Assembly: GCA_014529385.2 (NCBI GenBank)
Contig: CM043963.1
Location: forward strand, 65,273,395-65,337,394
Reading direction: 5' to 3'
From: Adiantum capillus-veneris
Lineage: Eukaryota; Streptophyta; Polypodiopsida; Polypodiales; Pteridaceae
Length of the DNA stretch: 64,000 nucleotides
Under the pieces are notes generated by a model. It saw only the letters and a program-made list of their open reading frames with translations, had not been told where the DNA came from and made no database searches. Positions 45,001 to 56,965 of this stretch are shown here, in pieces. How positions within the stretch are numbered: position 1 is the first letter of the stretch; every line of letters starts with the position of its first letter. The position numbers and the translations under genes were made by a program.

Positions 45001-46983
45001 TGCGGGACCATTACATGACCTAACAAAGAAAAGTGTTAGGTATACATGGTCTGCTAAGGAGAACAATGCTTTCGAAAAGCTTAAAGAAAGCTTATCTCTC
45101 AACCTGTGCTTACACTACCGGATCTCTCAAAACCATTTGAGGTCCAATGTGATGCTTGTGGTGATTGCCTTGGGGCTGTTTTGCTCCAAGAAGGGCACGC
45201 CATAGGCTATGAGAGTCGAAGGCTCGACCCTGTTGAGCAAGCTCTAGGCATATACGAAAAAGAACTCCTTGCAGTTCTACATGCCTTAGACTCATGGAAG
45301 CACTATTTATTGGGGACTCCTTTCATTCTGCGAACGGATCACCAAAGTCTTAAGTACTTCATGACGCAGACCAAGCTCTCCGACAAACAAATGAGGTGGG
45401 CAAATTTCCTTTCGCAATTTCATTTTCATATTGCTCACATTGCTAGCAAGCATAATCAAGTAGCCGATGCACTCTCAAGACGGCCGAGAGTGAATGCGGT
45501 TTCCATAGCAACTCACAATGATCTATCTTCAATGATAGATGAGTATGCTATTGATCCCGATTTTAGAGATGTGATTTCAGCCCTTGCATTAGGGAAGAAA
45601 GAAGAACCATTTACTTTACAAGATGGTTATCTTCTCTATGGCAATAGACTATACGTTACTAACTCACTACGTGAGAAAGTAATGTATGAATCTCATGCTC
45701 CCCCATATGCGGGGCATAGAGGGATTCAGTCTACCTTAAAGGGAATTGAAACATATTTCTATTGGCCTACCATGAAAGTGAACATACAAGAGTATGTTTC
45801 CAAATGTGTGGTATGTCAAAAGACAAAATTTGATAGAGGGAAGAAACCTGGATTGCTTCAACCCTTGCCAATCCCTAATTCACCTTGGGAGAGCATATCC
45901 ATGGATTTTATCTTTGGATTGCCTAAGTCTATCCATGGGAATACGGGGATATGGACGATAGTAGACAGGTTTAGTAAACAAGCTCATTTTATACCTGTCA
46001 AAAAGACTATCAAAGCCCATCAAATGGCAACCCTCTTCATTTCACAAATTTTCAAGTACCATGGCTTGCCAATGTCCATAGTGTCGGATAGAGATCCTAG
46101 AATGACCAGTAATTTCTAGAAGGGTCTCTTTGAGAATTTAGGAACAAGGCTAAACTTCTCTTCGGCCTATCATCCACAAACTGATGGCCAAAGTGAAATA
46201 GCTAACCTAACCATTCTCGATCTACTAAAAGCCTATGTAACGGAAGTAGATCAAAGATCCCAATGGGAGAAGTACTTACCCTTAGTAGAGTATGCTTACA
46301 ATAACACTGTACATACTTCCACAGGAAAAGCACTTTTCGAGGTAATTGAGGGAAGATCAAAAAGTCCCTTGCTACTTAAGGTACATGGGAAGATCTTCGC
46401 TGCAGATGAGTATAGCCGAGACCTACAAGAATCTTTCCAAAAGATTAAGGATGATATCTCTATCTCACAGCAAAGGCAAAAGGCTGCTGCTGACAAGCAC
46501 AGAAGAGCCCAAGCCTTTAAATAAAACGATTGGGTCTTGTTAAAGTTTCCCAAGGCTCGATTAAGGCACACGACGGGCAAGAATCCTACGGGCCACCAAA
46601 AGTACTATGCTAAACTAGCAAAAACGTACTATGGTCCCTTCCAGATTCTTAGGCCAATCAATGAGATGGCCTATCAACTTAAGTTGCCCAATCATTGGCT
46701 CATACACAATGCTTTTCATGTGAGCCTATTAAAGCCTTACAAAGGAGAGCCACCTCAAGAACCAACTATTGAAGACCCACCGGAGATTGAGGACCAAGAG
46801 GAGGTGCTGCAGCCCGAGTCCATTCTCCGACATGAAGACAAGGTATTAAGAGGCGGTAAGACTATCCGACGATATCTTATTAAGTTTAAGAATTATCCTT
46901 TCGAAGATGCTAGATGGATGCAAGGCATACAATTAAAGGATAACCTAAACCTTGTCAATGCTTACAATGCTTCCCAAGAGTAA
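42036..46983 (+). pseudogene. Chromovirus unit B gag-pol polyprotein
   Basis: Same domains as A at an offset of 7,318 bases. The codon that is TAA in A is CAA here, so Gag through protease is a single open frame of about 760 codons (an upstream in-frame ATG at 41,988 only extends it through the leader and is not needed). Private lesion: five A's instead of six near 44,262 shift the frame just before RT; RT resumes from 44,303. Shared lesions with A: frameshift near 45,107 at the RT/RNase H connection, TAG at 46,117-46,119 in integrase, TAA at 46,522-46,524. I noticed about fifteen base differences from A over 5 kb, mostly transitions. Protease DPGS and RT FFDD as in A. Confidence 0.95.
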
Positions 46984-47103
46984 GCAAATGTACAAAATGT
47001 TAAAAATGAACAAAATTTTTGTCTTATAAGACTCTCTTTTTCTTTATTTGTGCACAAAAATGAAGTAGTATGCATGCTTAGATCAAGTTTGCGGAGACGA
47101 CGT

Positions 47104-48254
47104 TGTGAGCGGGATGAAAACACACACAGCACTTCTATAACGACCCGACACACACTCTTGGGAAGATACACACACACACACACACTATGGGGCACCACTC
47201 GGCTTACACAACCAGCCTGGCCGAGACAGGGAACACACCTTTGGAGTGAGAGGAAAGAGACTATCCACTTGCCCACTCCACACAGACACACACACACACA
47301 CACACACACCCAAAAAACTCAGCTCAAAAGAGGAGAATTTCTGATGTTTAGATACAAATGAGCTTGGGCCAACACCAATGGGGCAAACATCTCACACAAT
47401 ATGGGTAAAATATACCAGATACAATCACAAACTAGAGCAGAAACTTCGCTCATAGGAGAAACTTACACAAAAAAACAGCAGGAAAAGAGTGAGGAATTTG
47501 GCAAAATGGACAGCGCCATCGCGTTCGGAACGGCCCAAAACCCCAGTCTACAATGTCAAAGTGCTCAAATCCGACCTCGGATGAGCAGTTTACGGCCAAA
47601 ACAGGCTCCAAAATGAGCAAAAACACAGCTGCGGCTGTTCCTCCTCTCTTCTCCACGTTTTTTCTGGTCTTCTCTCTTCTTTTTCAGTTCCCACACTTAG
47701 CTTTATTACTTGGGCACCCTTGGCCTTTTAGATGATCTCAAACGGACCCCGAACAGGCCAAAAGCTGACCTCGCAGTGCATAGTTGTCACCTTTTTGCAT
47801 CATTTGCACACCTGGCATTCATCTTTTTTCCAATAATGCATCTCGCCACCACGTGAAGTGGCCCCAAAAAGTGGTCCTAATGATGAACTTTCTGCATAAC
47901 TCTCACAAGAAAACACCCACGTGGTGTCCGTCCTCATCCGCGTGCAAATATTGACCTCGTTCGCCCTCCTGACGCCACTAGATGCCATCTGACGCACCTG
48001 CTAACCTCATGTCATCGGCCCGCGGATAGCTTCCTCGAGAATTTTTACGCGCTAACAACTCCTCCTTATTGTAGAAAAAACACATTGGTACTGGTAATAG
48101 TGAAAATCGATGCACTATGTACATGCTGTCCTACCTGTACACATGTGGGCCCCACGTAACCACCTGGCTCTGGAAAATGGGCAATTCTTTATTTGATGCA
48201 CCATGCATGTGGATTTACATATGCGCAATTCTTTGCTCCAAAAAACTCCTGACA
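47104..48254 (-). repeat. M 3' LTR
   Basis: 1,151 bp, minus strand TGTCAGGAG...CTCACA. (CA)n tracts lie at about 47,166-47,185 and 47,283-47,309. Small frames of 60-115 codons inside it are Cys/Val or Thr/His repeats from these tracts. Confidence 0.9.
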
Positions 48255-48292
48255 TAATTTGCCCATCCCCTAGCTTGCTAGAGCATTCATGC

Positions 48293-49756
48293 TCAGCAGC
48301 AACAAAAAGAGATATTCATTCCACCTGGATCCCACACAAAAACACTTGGTATTCCCTGCCTTAAAAGCTTAATCAAGCTTCCACCTGGTTCCCAACGAAA
48401 ACATGTAGAGATTCCATATATCAATCTTGCATCAAGAAAAGCATCAAATACTTTGGCATAGACCGGCATGTGCAAATATATTCCCTTCTCCATAGCTGAG
48501 AGGTCTCCACCGATCATTTGTGTCATTAATTCCTGCTTCTTTGACAACTCAACCTTGGTTTGCATCAGCCCTTCAATCACTTCATAAGGCCCTTCACTTT
48601 CATCTTCAACTTCATTCGCAAATGCGACTAAACCACACTCCTCGATTTCTTTATCCATCAAAAGAAATGCAACATCAGCATCCTCATCACTGCTGGTAGT
48701 GCTATCACTATCCTCATCTGTCACCGTGGAAGAGTCTTCATCACTAGACTCATCCTCATCTTCATAAATCTTCTCTAATCGTTTCCTTGTGTCCATATTA
48801 TAAAGCTTCTTGGTACGTGTCTTTCCATAGAGGCTAATCGTACCATGTCGCCAATCTTGAACAGCTCCCACTGCACGTAACCATGGCCTGCCCAGTATAA
48901 TAGGATATGCTCCCAACCCTGCTGGCATCACATGAAAATCAACCACTGCCTTTGCATCATATGCCTCCACTTCTAAGCTCTTTACAACACCCAAGCATTT
49001 TACTTTTTGATGGTTTGCCAATCTGATCCGAAAACCTGACACCCCAGCCACTGTGAGACCCATCTTCTCAACGCATGAGTGTGTTATGACGCATATTTGG
49101 GCTCCGCCATCCACATAACCTTGTCCCAAATTTTTCTTTTTATGCCACACATCCACTATTGGACAAATGTCTGGTAGCTCGTCCATTGCCAACACCTTCA
49201 CTGAACCTCTCTCTGGCTCTTTCTCCATTGGGTTAACCATCCTCTTCCACTGTCGCTTTAGCTTAGGCACCATCTCTATAAGCTGCCCAAAAGTAACATC
49301 TGCCTTCCTGCTCGTCAGATCCTCCCTCAAGTCATAGCTTAATTGCCCATCCCCTAGTGGAAAATCTGAAACATGAAACTTTCGACGAGCTCTCCTTTTC
49401 CTCTTGGCCTTGACATCCTCACCTTCATGGCTCTTTCCTTTCTTCTTACTAGGACCTGGGGCACTTCTTCCTTCCTTATCCTCTGTGGTCCTCTTCCCAA
49501 TAGGCATCACTAATGTATCCTCTAGCTTTGATGCCTTCTCCAAGGTGAGTACACTTAGCACTTTTGTCTTTCCCTTTTCCTGCTGGGTCAGTCCATTGGT
49601 TCCTTCGTCTCCCTTAATTTCGATGCCATAATCATTTGACCTAGTTAGCACCTGTCTTGGCAATGGATACATGTCTCCCCCCATCCTTGGTGGCTTATCA
49701 CATTGCGGGCTGATGTGACCCAACTCTCCACAATTGTAACATGTGGGCGTCTGCCT
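48293..49756 (-). pseudogene. M zinc knuckle and aspartic protease region
   Basis: The minus-strand frame continues directly, in phase, after the amber codon at 49,757-49,759. It starts with a CCHC knuckle (CYNCGELGHISPQC, about 49,741-49,700), then a Lys/Arg/Glu-rich linker (KKKGKSHEGEDVKAKRKRR), then an aspartic protease (GYVDGGAQICVIT, about 49,090-49,125; MPAGLGAYPIILGRPWL), an acidic Asp/Glu/Ser region (about 48,670-48,770) and a tail with two related short motifs (FRWEPGGSLI and FVWDPGGMNI). The protease active site is DGGA, a variant seen in plant retroelement proteases. The frame stops 38 bases before the 3' LTR with no RT sequence at all. Confidence 0.85.
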
Positions 49757-50680
49757 CTAAAACCTACCATTGCTTTGTTCAACACCATTCCTAGGCCTTT
49801 CTTCACCTCCTGACTGATTTGCAAACCTCCCTCGACCTCGATTATTTCCCACTTGACCTAGCATGTTTAGGCTGAGATTCTTCATCAAATCTACCATTTG
49901 CCTCATGTCTTGCCTTAGCCCATCATCTTGCACTGCTGTAGTGACCACTGCTGGAATAACCTGAGTAGTAACAGGAACTACTGGTTCATGATGAACCCCT
50001 GACATGCGACCTTGTAAAGACTCTATAGGCTGAAATTCAGACCTCATGGGCAGAGACTCCACCCCTAACTGGCTCATTTTCCTCAACTTCCACTCTTTGT
50101 TCCTTGCTACCTCTAGTGCATCTTCATATGTCCTAGGCTTCTTTAGCTCCACTCTCCAACGTATATTCTCCCAAAGACCAGCCAAGAACCTATCCTTCTT
50201 CATCATGTCAGGCGGGGGTACTTGTGGTGCTAAGGCCTTGCACATTCGCTCCCATGCCAATGAAAACTTACGTATGTACGCATCTACTGGCTCACCTTCC
50301 TTCTGCACCAAACCTTGTACTTCTTGCCACACTTTGTCAGGATCTTCTATCTTCACAAACTCCACTTCCAATCCATGCCTTAGATTGTCCCAACTCAATC
50401 TTACAGGTGGATCAGCCATACGCAACTCCTCTTCAAATGCTTTGGACCAAGCTCGTGCATCACTCTTCAAACAAATTTGGAGAAGGCGTAACATTTGCGT
50501 AGGGTCATGAATCTGGTTGCTAATGCAGGCAACCTCCATCTTTTCCAAAAATTCTTCCACATCCTCATCACTTCTTCCATGAAACTCCGGATAAGAGAAA
50601 GCCATGGCTACCGAAGTTACAATGCTTTGAGAGTCCCTTTGAACACACGTACAAGAACACAAAACTTTTGACTGACTCAA
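49757..50680 (-). CDS. M gag
   Basis: 307 codons on the minus strand. The Gag core is clear from the second methionine (50,605): AFSYPEFHGRSDEDVEEFLE, then LRLLQICLKSDARAWSK, VQKEGEPVDAYIRKF, and DRFLAGLWENIRW. This retrotransposon Gag fold builds the particle. The first start (50,680) adds 25 residues of Cys/Ser-rich sequence without homology, so 50,605 may be the real start. The frame ends with TAG (GRF-amber-RQTPT) just before the zinc knuckle and the protease, which stay in the same frame. It could be a readthrough site or a simple CAG-to-TAG mutation. Confidence 0.88.
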   Translation of the reverse strand: MSQSKVLCSCTCVQRDSQSIVTSVAMAFSYPEFHGRSDEDVEEFLEKMEVACISNQIHDPTQMLRLLQICLKSDARAWSKAFEEELRMADPPVRLSWDNLRHGLEVEFVKIEDPDKVWQEVQGLVQKEGEPVDAYIRKFSLAWERMCKALAPQVPPPDMMKKDRFLAGLWENIRWRVELKKPRTYEDALEVARNKEWKLRKMSQLGVESLPMRSEFQPIESLQGRMSGVHHEPVVPVTTQVIPAVVTTAVQDDGLRQDMRQMVDLMKNLSLNMLGQVGNNRGRGRFANQSGGEERPRNGVEQSNGRF

Positions 50681-51670
50681 TTCCCAGAAACTTCAATGGA
50701 GCTCAACTTTAGATAAGGACATACACATGCACATCAAATGAGTTTTCATAGTTAATCATCGGAATTACAACAGGCAAAGGACATTCCAGTATCTCTCTCA
50801 ATCTTCTTGGCCCAAACATAAAGACTATGCGCTGCTGGAAAAAAATATTCCTGGGAACATGAACATTTATCTGGATTCTTTGAGTTAAATGAAAAGGAGT
50901 GAATTGAGGGCCATTTTGATCATCCATTAAAGCCAACCATGAAGCTCCCAAGAAGGCACACCTGACTCAACCTCTGATTTTGCCAAAATTTCAGCAGCAT
51001 AACAGCATAAATGGCTCAAAATACCAAAAAACCAGCCATCATAACTTGGGAAAATTTCGACAGAGTTTCCCCAGAAGTAGAGCAGTAGGAACCCAAAATA
51101 TAGACTGTCTATGTATGCATAAACTGTCAACAATAGAACCCGAGCATCAAGTAGGACTCACTAGTACATAGCCTATGGCGAGGTCACAAAAAGGGTGCTC
51201 CAGCTACCTGTATCACCGAAAGGATCTCCACATTTGAGAATCCCCCAGCTCAATAAAAACCTCACGCTATCGACCCTCACACGAAGGCTAATGCAAATCG
51301 CATATAGTCAAGTCTCAGAAATGACTATCTTCCAGACCAAGTCTCAGAAATGGCTGGGACTGCCAAATACAACCAAGTATGGCTCCACAAATGCGTACAA
51401 TGGCAGTTTCCACAAGTAACGTACAATCCAGCAGACAATGCGCTCAAATAGGCGCCAAGTGATGCATTCCCACAACAACTGCAAGTGACATCACTGCTAG
51501 TATATCACTGTACTCTAGCTATCTGTACCTGTGTGAATCACCTGTACCTGTACCTGTCCCTGTAACCTGTAACCTGTAATCTGCAATCTGCAATCTGCAA
51601 TCTGCAACCTGCAACCTGTAATCCCGAAACTCGAAGCTCGAAGCTCGAAGCAGAAGGTACTCGAAGAAAA
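50681..51670 (-). mobile_element. M leader
   Basis: About 990 bases between primer site and gag, no coding signal. Next to the primer site (51,535-51,660) is a tract of short tandem repeats: CTGTACC, CTGTAAC, CTGCAAT and CGAAGCT units repeated three to five times each. The same tract lies at 31,165-31,285 in the left fragment. Confidence 0.7.
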
Positions 51671-51688
51671 TCCTCCGTGGGGGCGCCA
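51671..51688 (-). promoter_or_regulatory. M primer-binding site
   Basis: Minus strand TGGCGCCCCCACGG, six bases after the LTR end. It begins TGG as primer sites do and differs from the Met-tRNA site used by the other elements here. The exact tRNA is not established. Confidence 0.65.
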
Positions 51689-51694
51689 AAAGAA

Positions 51695-52835
51695 TGTCAG
51701 CGGGATAAAAACACACACAGCGCCTCTATAACGACTCGACACACACTCTTGGGAAGATACACACACACACTATGGGGCACCACTCGGCTTACACAACCAG
51801 CCTGGCCGAGACAGGGAACACACCTTTGGAGTGAGAGGAAAGAGACTATCCACTTGCCCACTCCACACAGACACACACACACACACACACCCAAAAAACT
51901 CAGCTTAAAAGAGGAGAATTTCTGATGTTTAGATACAAATGAGCTTGGGCCAACACCAATGGGGCAAACAGCTCACACAATATGGGTAAAAGATACCAGA
52001 TACAATCACAAACTAGAGAAGAAACTTCGCTCATAGGAGAAACTTACACAGAAAAACAGCAAGAAAAGAGTGAGGAATTTGGCAAAATGGATAGTGCCAT
52101 CGCGTCCGGAACGGCCCAAAACCCCAGTCTACAATGTCAAAGTGTTCAAATCCGACCTCGGATGAACAGTTTACGGCCAAAACAGGCTCCAAAATCAGCA
52201 AAAACACAGCTGCGGCTGTTCCTCCTCTCTTCTCCACGTTTTTTCTGGTCTTCTCTCTTCTTTTTCAGTTCCCACACTTAGCTTTATTACTTGGGCACCC
52301 TTGGCCTTTTAGATGACCTCAAACGGACCCCGAACAGGCCAAAAACTGACCTCGCAGTGCATAGTTGTCACCTTTTTGCATCATTTGCACACCTGGCACT
52401 CAGCTTTTTTCCAATAATGCATCTCGCCACGACTTGAAGTGGCCCCAAAAAGTGGTCCTAATGATGAACTTTCTGCATAACTCTCACAAGAAAACACCCA
52501 CATTGTGTCCGTCCTCATCCGCGTGCAAATATTGACCTCGTTCGCCCTCCTGACGCCACTAGATGCCATCTGACGCACCTGCTGACCTCATGTCGTCGGC
52601 CCGCGGATAGCTTCCTCGAGAAGTTTTACGCACTACCAACTCCTTCTTATTGTAGAAAAAACACAGTGGTACTGGTAATAGTGAAAATCGATGCACTATG
52701 TACATGTTGTCCTACCTGTACACATGTGGGCCCCACGTAACCACCTGGCTCTGGAAAATGGGCAATTCTTTATTTGATGCACCATGCATGTGTATGTACA
52801 TATGTGCAATTCTTTGCTCCAAAAAACTCCTGACA
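51695..52835 (-). repeat. M 5' LTR
   Basis: 1,141 bp; followed on the plus strand by ACGTCTCGC, the continuation of unit B. Confidence 0.9.
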
Positions 52836-53075
52836 ACGTCTCGCAAACACCAAGTAAAGCTTGTCACTCTACTATGGAAGACTGATAGGACTAATGTGCA
52901 GACATGCTTGCGGCAGCCTCAGGCTCTCAAGCGCCAAATGGACTTGTCATCCATTATGGAATGATGTCGTAGGGTAACATAGGGATCCTCTACCCGCTAA
53001 GAAAAGGACTCATGAATATGCTTTATCTTCTCTACACCATAGTCGAGGACGACTATGATTTCAAGAGAGAGGTAA
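52836..53075 (+). mobile_element. Unit B 3' internal end (right of M)
   Basis: Continues unit B after the M insertion. It shares the variant CAAACACCAAGTA with the segment left of L1, whereas unit A has CAAACACAGTGTA. It ends with the polypurine tract. Confidence 0.85.
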
Positions 53076-54676
53076 TGTCATAATAATCAATATCTAATTC
53101 TCCTAAATGATTTTCTCATATTAAACTGATCATTTAATGTGGGGAAGTGCCAAGGGAGAAAAAGCTAGAATATTGGTTAAGCTAGCAGACCGGCCACAGT
53201 AGGGATCCAAAGGAGGGAAAATAGGGATCCAAAGGGGGGGCGATCTGCAAAAGAGCCATGTGCAACAATGGGCTAAAAAGACCCTAAGGTTCAGCCCATT
53301 AAGACTTCCAAAATGCTAAGGTTCCAAAATTCAAAGGTTGTGTCCAAAGGTCAACCCTAGGGAAAATTGGATGCTTTGTGTGTGCCCTAAAAGTCTTTGC
53401 ACATCCCTACATGGGAGGGGGCGAGCCCCAAAGGTAGGGGATGAGAGAGAAAGCCACACACACACACACACACACAGGCTCCCTTTACACAAAGGGAATG
53501 AGGGACACATGTCAGCTCCCTAGGCCAGATGCCCACAAGGTGTGCCCAATTCCTATTGGAAGACCCTTGAAGTGGACCAATGAGAATTAAGCTAGAGTAA
53601 ATGTAGTTTAATTAATTTAAAAACATTTAATAAAAGAAACCAATGAGAATTAAGTCTCCTAGAAGACTATTGGGCAGTCTCCCAAAGGGTCCAATGAGCA
53701 TTCAGAAGCCCCATGGCTTGCCTGATTTCTATTGGCCAGGAGACAAAGGGGTCCAATGAGAGTTTAGTTTAATTATTTAATTACCTAAAGCTCTCACAAA
53801 AGGGGAAAGGGGGACACATGTCAGAAGGCTATCACTTATGCTGCTTAATACCTATTGGCTTGACCTGGGGAGGTCCAATGAGGCAAAAGCCATACCTAAT
53901 TAGCAGCTAGGGCTGGCCCAAGAGAGAGAGGGGGCTGATTTTTGCTTGGATTGACACACACACTCACACTCACACTTGACCATGTGTGAAGGAAGAATAC
54001 TCTATCTCCTCCCAAGCTTTAATGGAGAGCTCATCACCTACTCCAAGCTTGTGAGATAGAAGCCTACATCAACACTCTCTTGGCATGTGGATGCAAATCC
54101 AACCAAGAGCCAAGCTTCAATGCATGCTCATCTCCTCTACCAAGCTAATTACTAAGCTAAGCTATGCTAATATGAGTGATTATGTGAGGAGATGTACATC
54201 TTTCTCGTAAGATACTCCTTCTTCCTCTCAATCTACTCTCATACCCTGCTAGCTCTCACCATCTTCGAAGGTGTGTGAGGTCTTGGGTCTGAGAACGGGG
54301 ATAATTCAAGTTGTGTTTGATTAAGTGTTTTGCTTGGTGTATGAAGTTTCCATCTTCATTGCACTAGCTAGTCTTGAAGGAACACAAAGAATTGTATTGT
54401 ACAATGTCTCTCTTGATGGGAGAAACCATAATACAAAGCCTTTTGGAGGGGGGACCGGCTCCATGAAAATCCGGTCCTCAACTGGTGTCAATAGCTTAAT
54501 TTCTCTCTCTTTTGAAAGTATTGTCGATGCTATCTAACTAGGTGTTATGCTTTTTGTTGCTCTCTCTCCACCCAAGCACTCTTGTAATTCTCATTAGGAA
54601 TCTATTCTAATGAAATGCCCACTATGTTCATGCTAATTTCCGCTACACATAAGTTATTAGGCCATTAAATGTTACA
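53076..54676 (+). repeat. Chromovirus LTR L3 (3' end of array)
   Basis: 1,601 bp, TGTCATAAT to AATGTTACA. The array ends here; the next bases, GTTCTATAAAC, belong to unrelated AT-rich DNA. Confidence 0.9.
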
Positions 54677-56034
54677 GTTCTATAAACACATAATGCCCAA
54701 GCCAGGTATACAAGATCAACTAAGTATGCCCATGTACTGCCAATTCATCATACCTCTATTAGTGTCATTAAGGGAACAAACAACCAGTCTGAGAAGTAAA
54801 GGATCTATATTCCTATAAACACAGATCAGTGAAAGCATCAAGATTAACAGTGATTTCAACCAACATGAGCCAGAACTCATAACTAAGATTATTTTATCTC
54901 TAGGAGTAGCAATCCGAGGCTAACATATTATCATAACCAGCAACCTAGAGGGGTAAATAGGAACTAGTAAATAGGATCATATTGAAATTTAGAGTGCGAG
55001 TATCATAATCAATAGCATGGGAAGCAATAGCCAAGCCATGATTTTTTCCATTATAATAGAAGTAATAACCCTCAGAAGCATGCCCAATAATTGCAACCAA
55101 TCCAAGAAGGGAGTGCCCACAAAGTAAGGCCTAAGTGTCAACCAAATTCAAAAACAAATGAAGAGCCAGTAGGCATCATCATGTAGAATCCCGAAGTGAT
55201 TTTAGCATAATACTGATGGTTAACATTATGCAATATACTATCTTTACATTACCACGAGATATTCCTACCGGATTTCCAATAGGATAAGTATTACAACATA
55301 AACTAGATGTAAAATCCCAGTAGGCAAAAACCAACATCCTTTTGACCATCCAAAAACTTGAGGTGGTAAAATAGTATCAACGATGGAGTGATTTATATGC
55401 AAAAAAAGGAATACCCCATAATTTCTTCTGGATCTACTTCATTCAGCAGAATCACCCAATCAACTATCACAATAAATTATGTAAATAGATCTACTTAATT
55501 CAACAAAGACACCCAGTCAACTTAACACTTTTGTAAAATATTTTGGGTTCAGTGATATAATCCCCACATTATTTTAATGTGTATGATCAAAAAACCATAG
55601 GTTGAACCCTACAGTAACTTAAATAGTAGATGTTCTCAGTAGTTGATCCCATTCAACACAATACTTCAAAACAATGAATTAATAGGAGATTATTGAAGAA
55701 AATTTGGTGACGACCTACAAGGCTACTTTTTTTTCCAACTCTAATTCAAAGTATGTACAATAGGAGAGTGAACAACAGCCACCACTCATGAAAAAATAGA
55801 CAGTAATGTGTAACACAAGGCTAAGTGACGGTAGAAAAAACCCTCACCTTGGGTAAATAGGCAACTTATTCACCAAAGTAGATTTGAAACCAGGAAAAAA
55901 ACCAGGTACCATCTTCATGATGGAGTCCAGTAGGGTACCTTGAATGATTCTCCATATCCCAAGTATCCAGTAGCCTTGTAGGCCTCAGAAGAGCACAAAA
56001 GTACAAACATCAAGGGGTAGCCCATTAGGCCAAC
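54677..56034. other. AT-rich DNA, nothing recognised
   Basis: No frame with a recognisable motif and no repeat matching the rest of the window that I could see. Confidence 0.45.
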
Positions 56035-56450
56035 CAATTAATCATCATGAAAAGAAACCTCATACATTTTAGCGCGGTGGAGGGGGGAAAAGGGGGGAAG
56101 GTTACGGTATCCAATGGTTAGTAGTATTGTAGGCATCAGAGGTGGAGAGAGCCGCATAGAGAGAGGAGGAGAAAGGGATGGATTTATGCTCGTCAGAGCA
56201 TTCAAAGTAAGAGGTCAAGGTAACAAATGAAAGCATGAAACACACAAAGAGGCCATAATGATAAGTTATGTTTGGTGGTAGTTCAAGTTTCCATACAGAA
56301 AGACCCCGCTAAAAATCTAAGTAAAGTGAGTTTCCATCGACCATGGAATATGATTAGAGCAGGTAGCAAGGTTAATTGTCTACAATTAAGGCCACTTTCC
56401 CAACCATGGGTATCTAAGAGTCACCATCTGATTGAGAACAAAACCAAGCA
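56035..56450. repeat. R repeat without S1 and copia-2 (empty site)
   Basis: It aligns with 5,209-5,513 joined to 16,529-16,644. Across the S1 target it reads AAAGTGAGTTTCCATCGACC with one TTTCC, where the other locus has TTTCC on each side of S1. Similarity ends around AACCAAGCACC, where the other locus meets the copia-2 LTR. Confidence 0.8.
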
Positions 56451-56726
56451 CCATCCCTTGGTAACCACCTACAAGACATTATGTTCAGCAACTCAAAGCT
56501 ATCACCAAAAACTCCCAATAAGGGAAGTACTAGATAGAGATTCGAGGTATTCACCCATGACATATTATAACCAACAGGTAATCAATATCATTAGCTTGGA
56601 TAATAAAATTTCAAACAAATTAAAGTGACAAAGTGTGTGTGTGAATAAAAGAAACCATCTGCCACATCAGTAGCTCAAGTGTAAGTGTGTGTGATGAATC
56701 AACCAAAGCCAGATTAAGTGACCAAG
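56451..56726. other. Unassigned DNA
   Basis: No gene seen. A frame from 56,272 to 56,628 crosses the R repeat and has no homology that I recognise. Confidence 0.4.
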
Positions 56727-56727
56727 T

Positions 56728-56814
<87 letters not shown>
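56727..56814. repeat. Compound (GT)n(GA)n microsatellite
   Basis: About 13 GT repeats followed by about 32 GA repeats. Confidence 0.95.
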
Positions 56815-56817
<3 letters not shown>

Positions 56818-56892
56818 CAAATGGATGAGCATCAATGAAGCTGATCATGTGACTGTCAATGAGCTAGGAGGGAAGTTGCCACTCTTGTGTGG

Positions 56893-56895
<3 letters not shown>

Positions 56896-56960
<65 letters not shown>
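56896..56960. repeat. (GA)n microsatellite
   Basis: About 32 GA repeats, 80 bases after the preceding GA tract. Confidence 0.95.

Positions 56961-56965
<5 letters not shown>

Larger units (their letters stand above)
47104..52835 (-). mobile_element. M: non-autonomous gag-protease LTR element inserted in unit B
   Basis: Minus-strand element of about 5.7 kb with LTRs 47,104-48,254 and 51,695-52,835, a TGGCGCC-type primer site, gag and protease, but no RT, RNase H or integrase: only 3.4 kb separate the LTRs. It is flanked by ACGT (47,100-47,103 and 52,836-52,839); the uninterrupted target is visible in unit A. The long LTRs and the TGGCGCC primer site recall the Athila/Tat side of Ty3/gypsy, but this is inference. 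It would need enzymes from another element to move. Confidence 0.88.
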
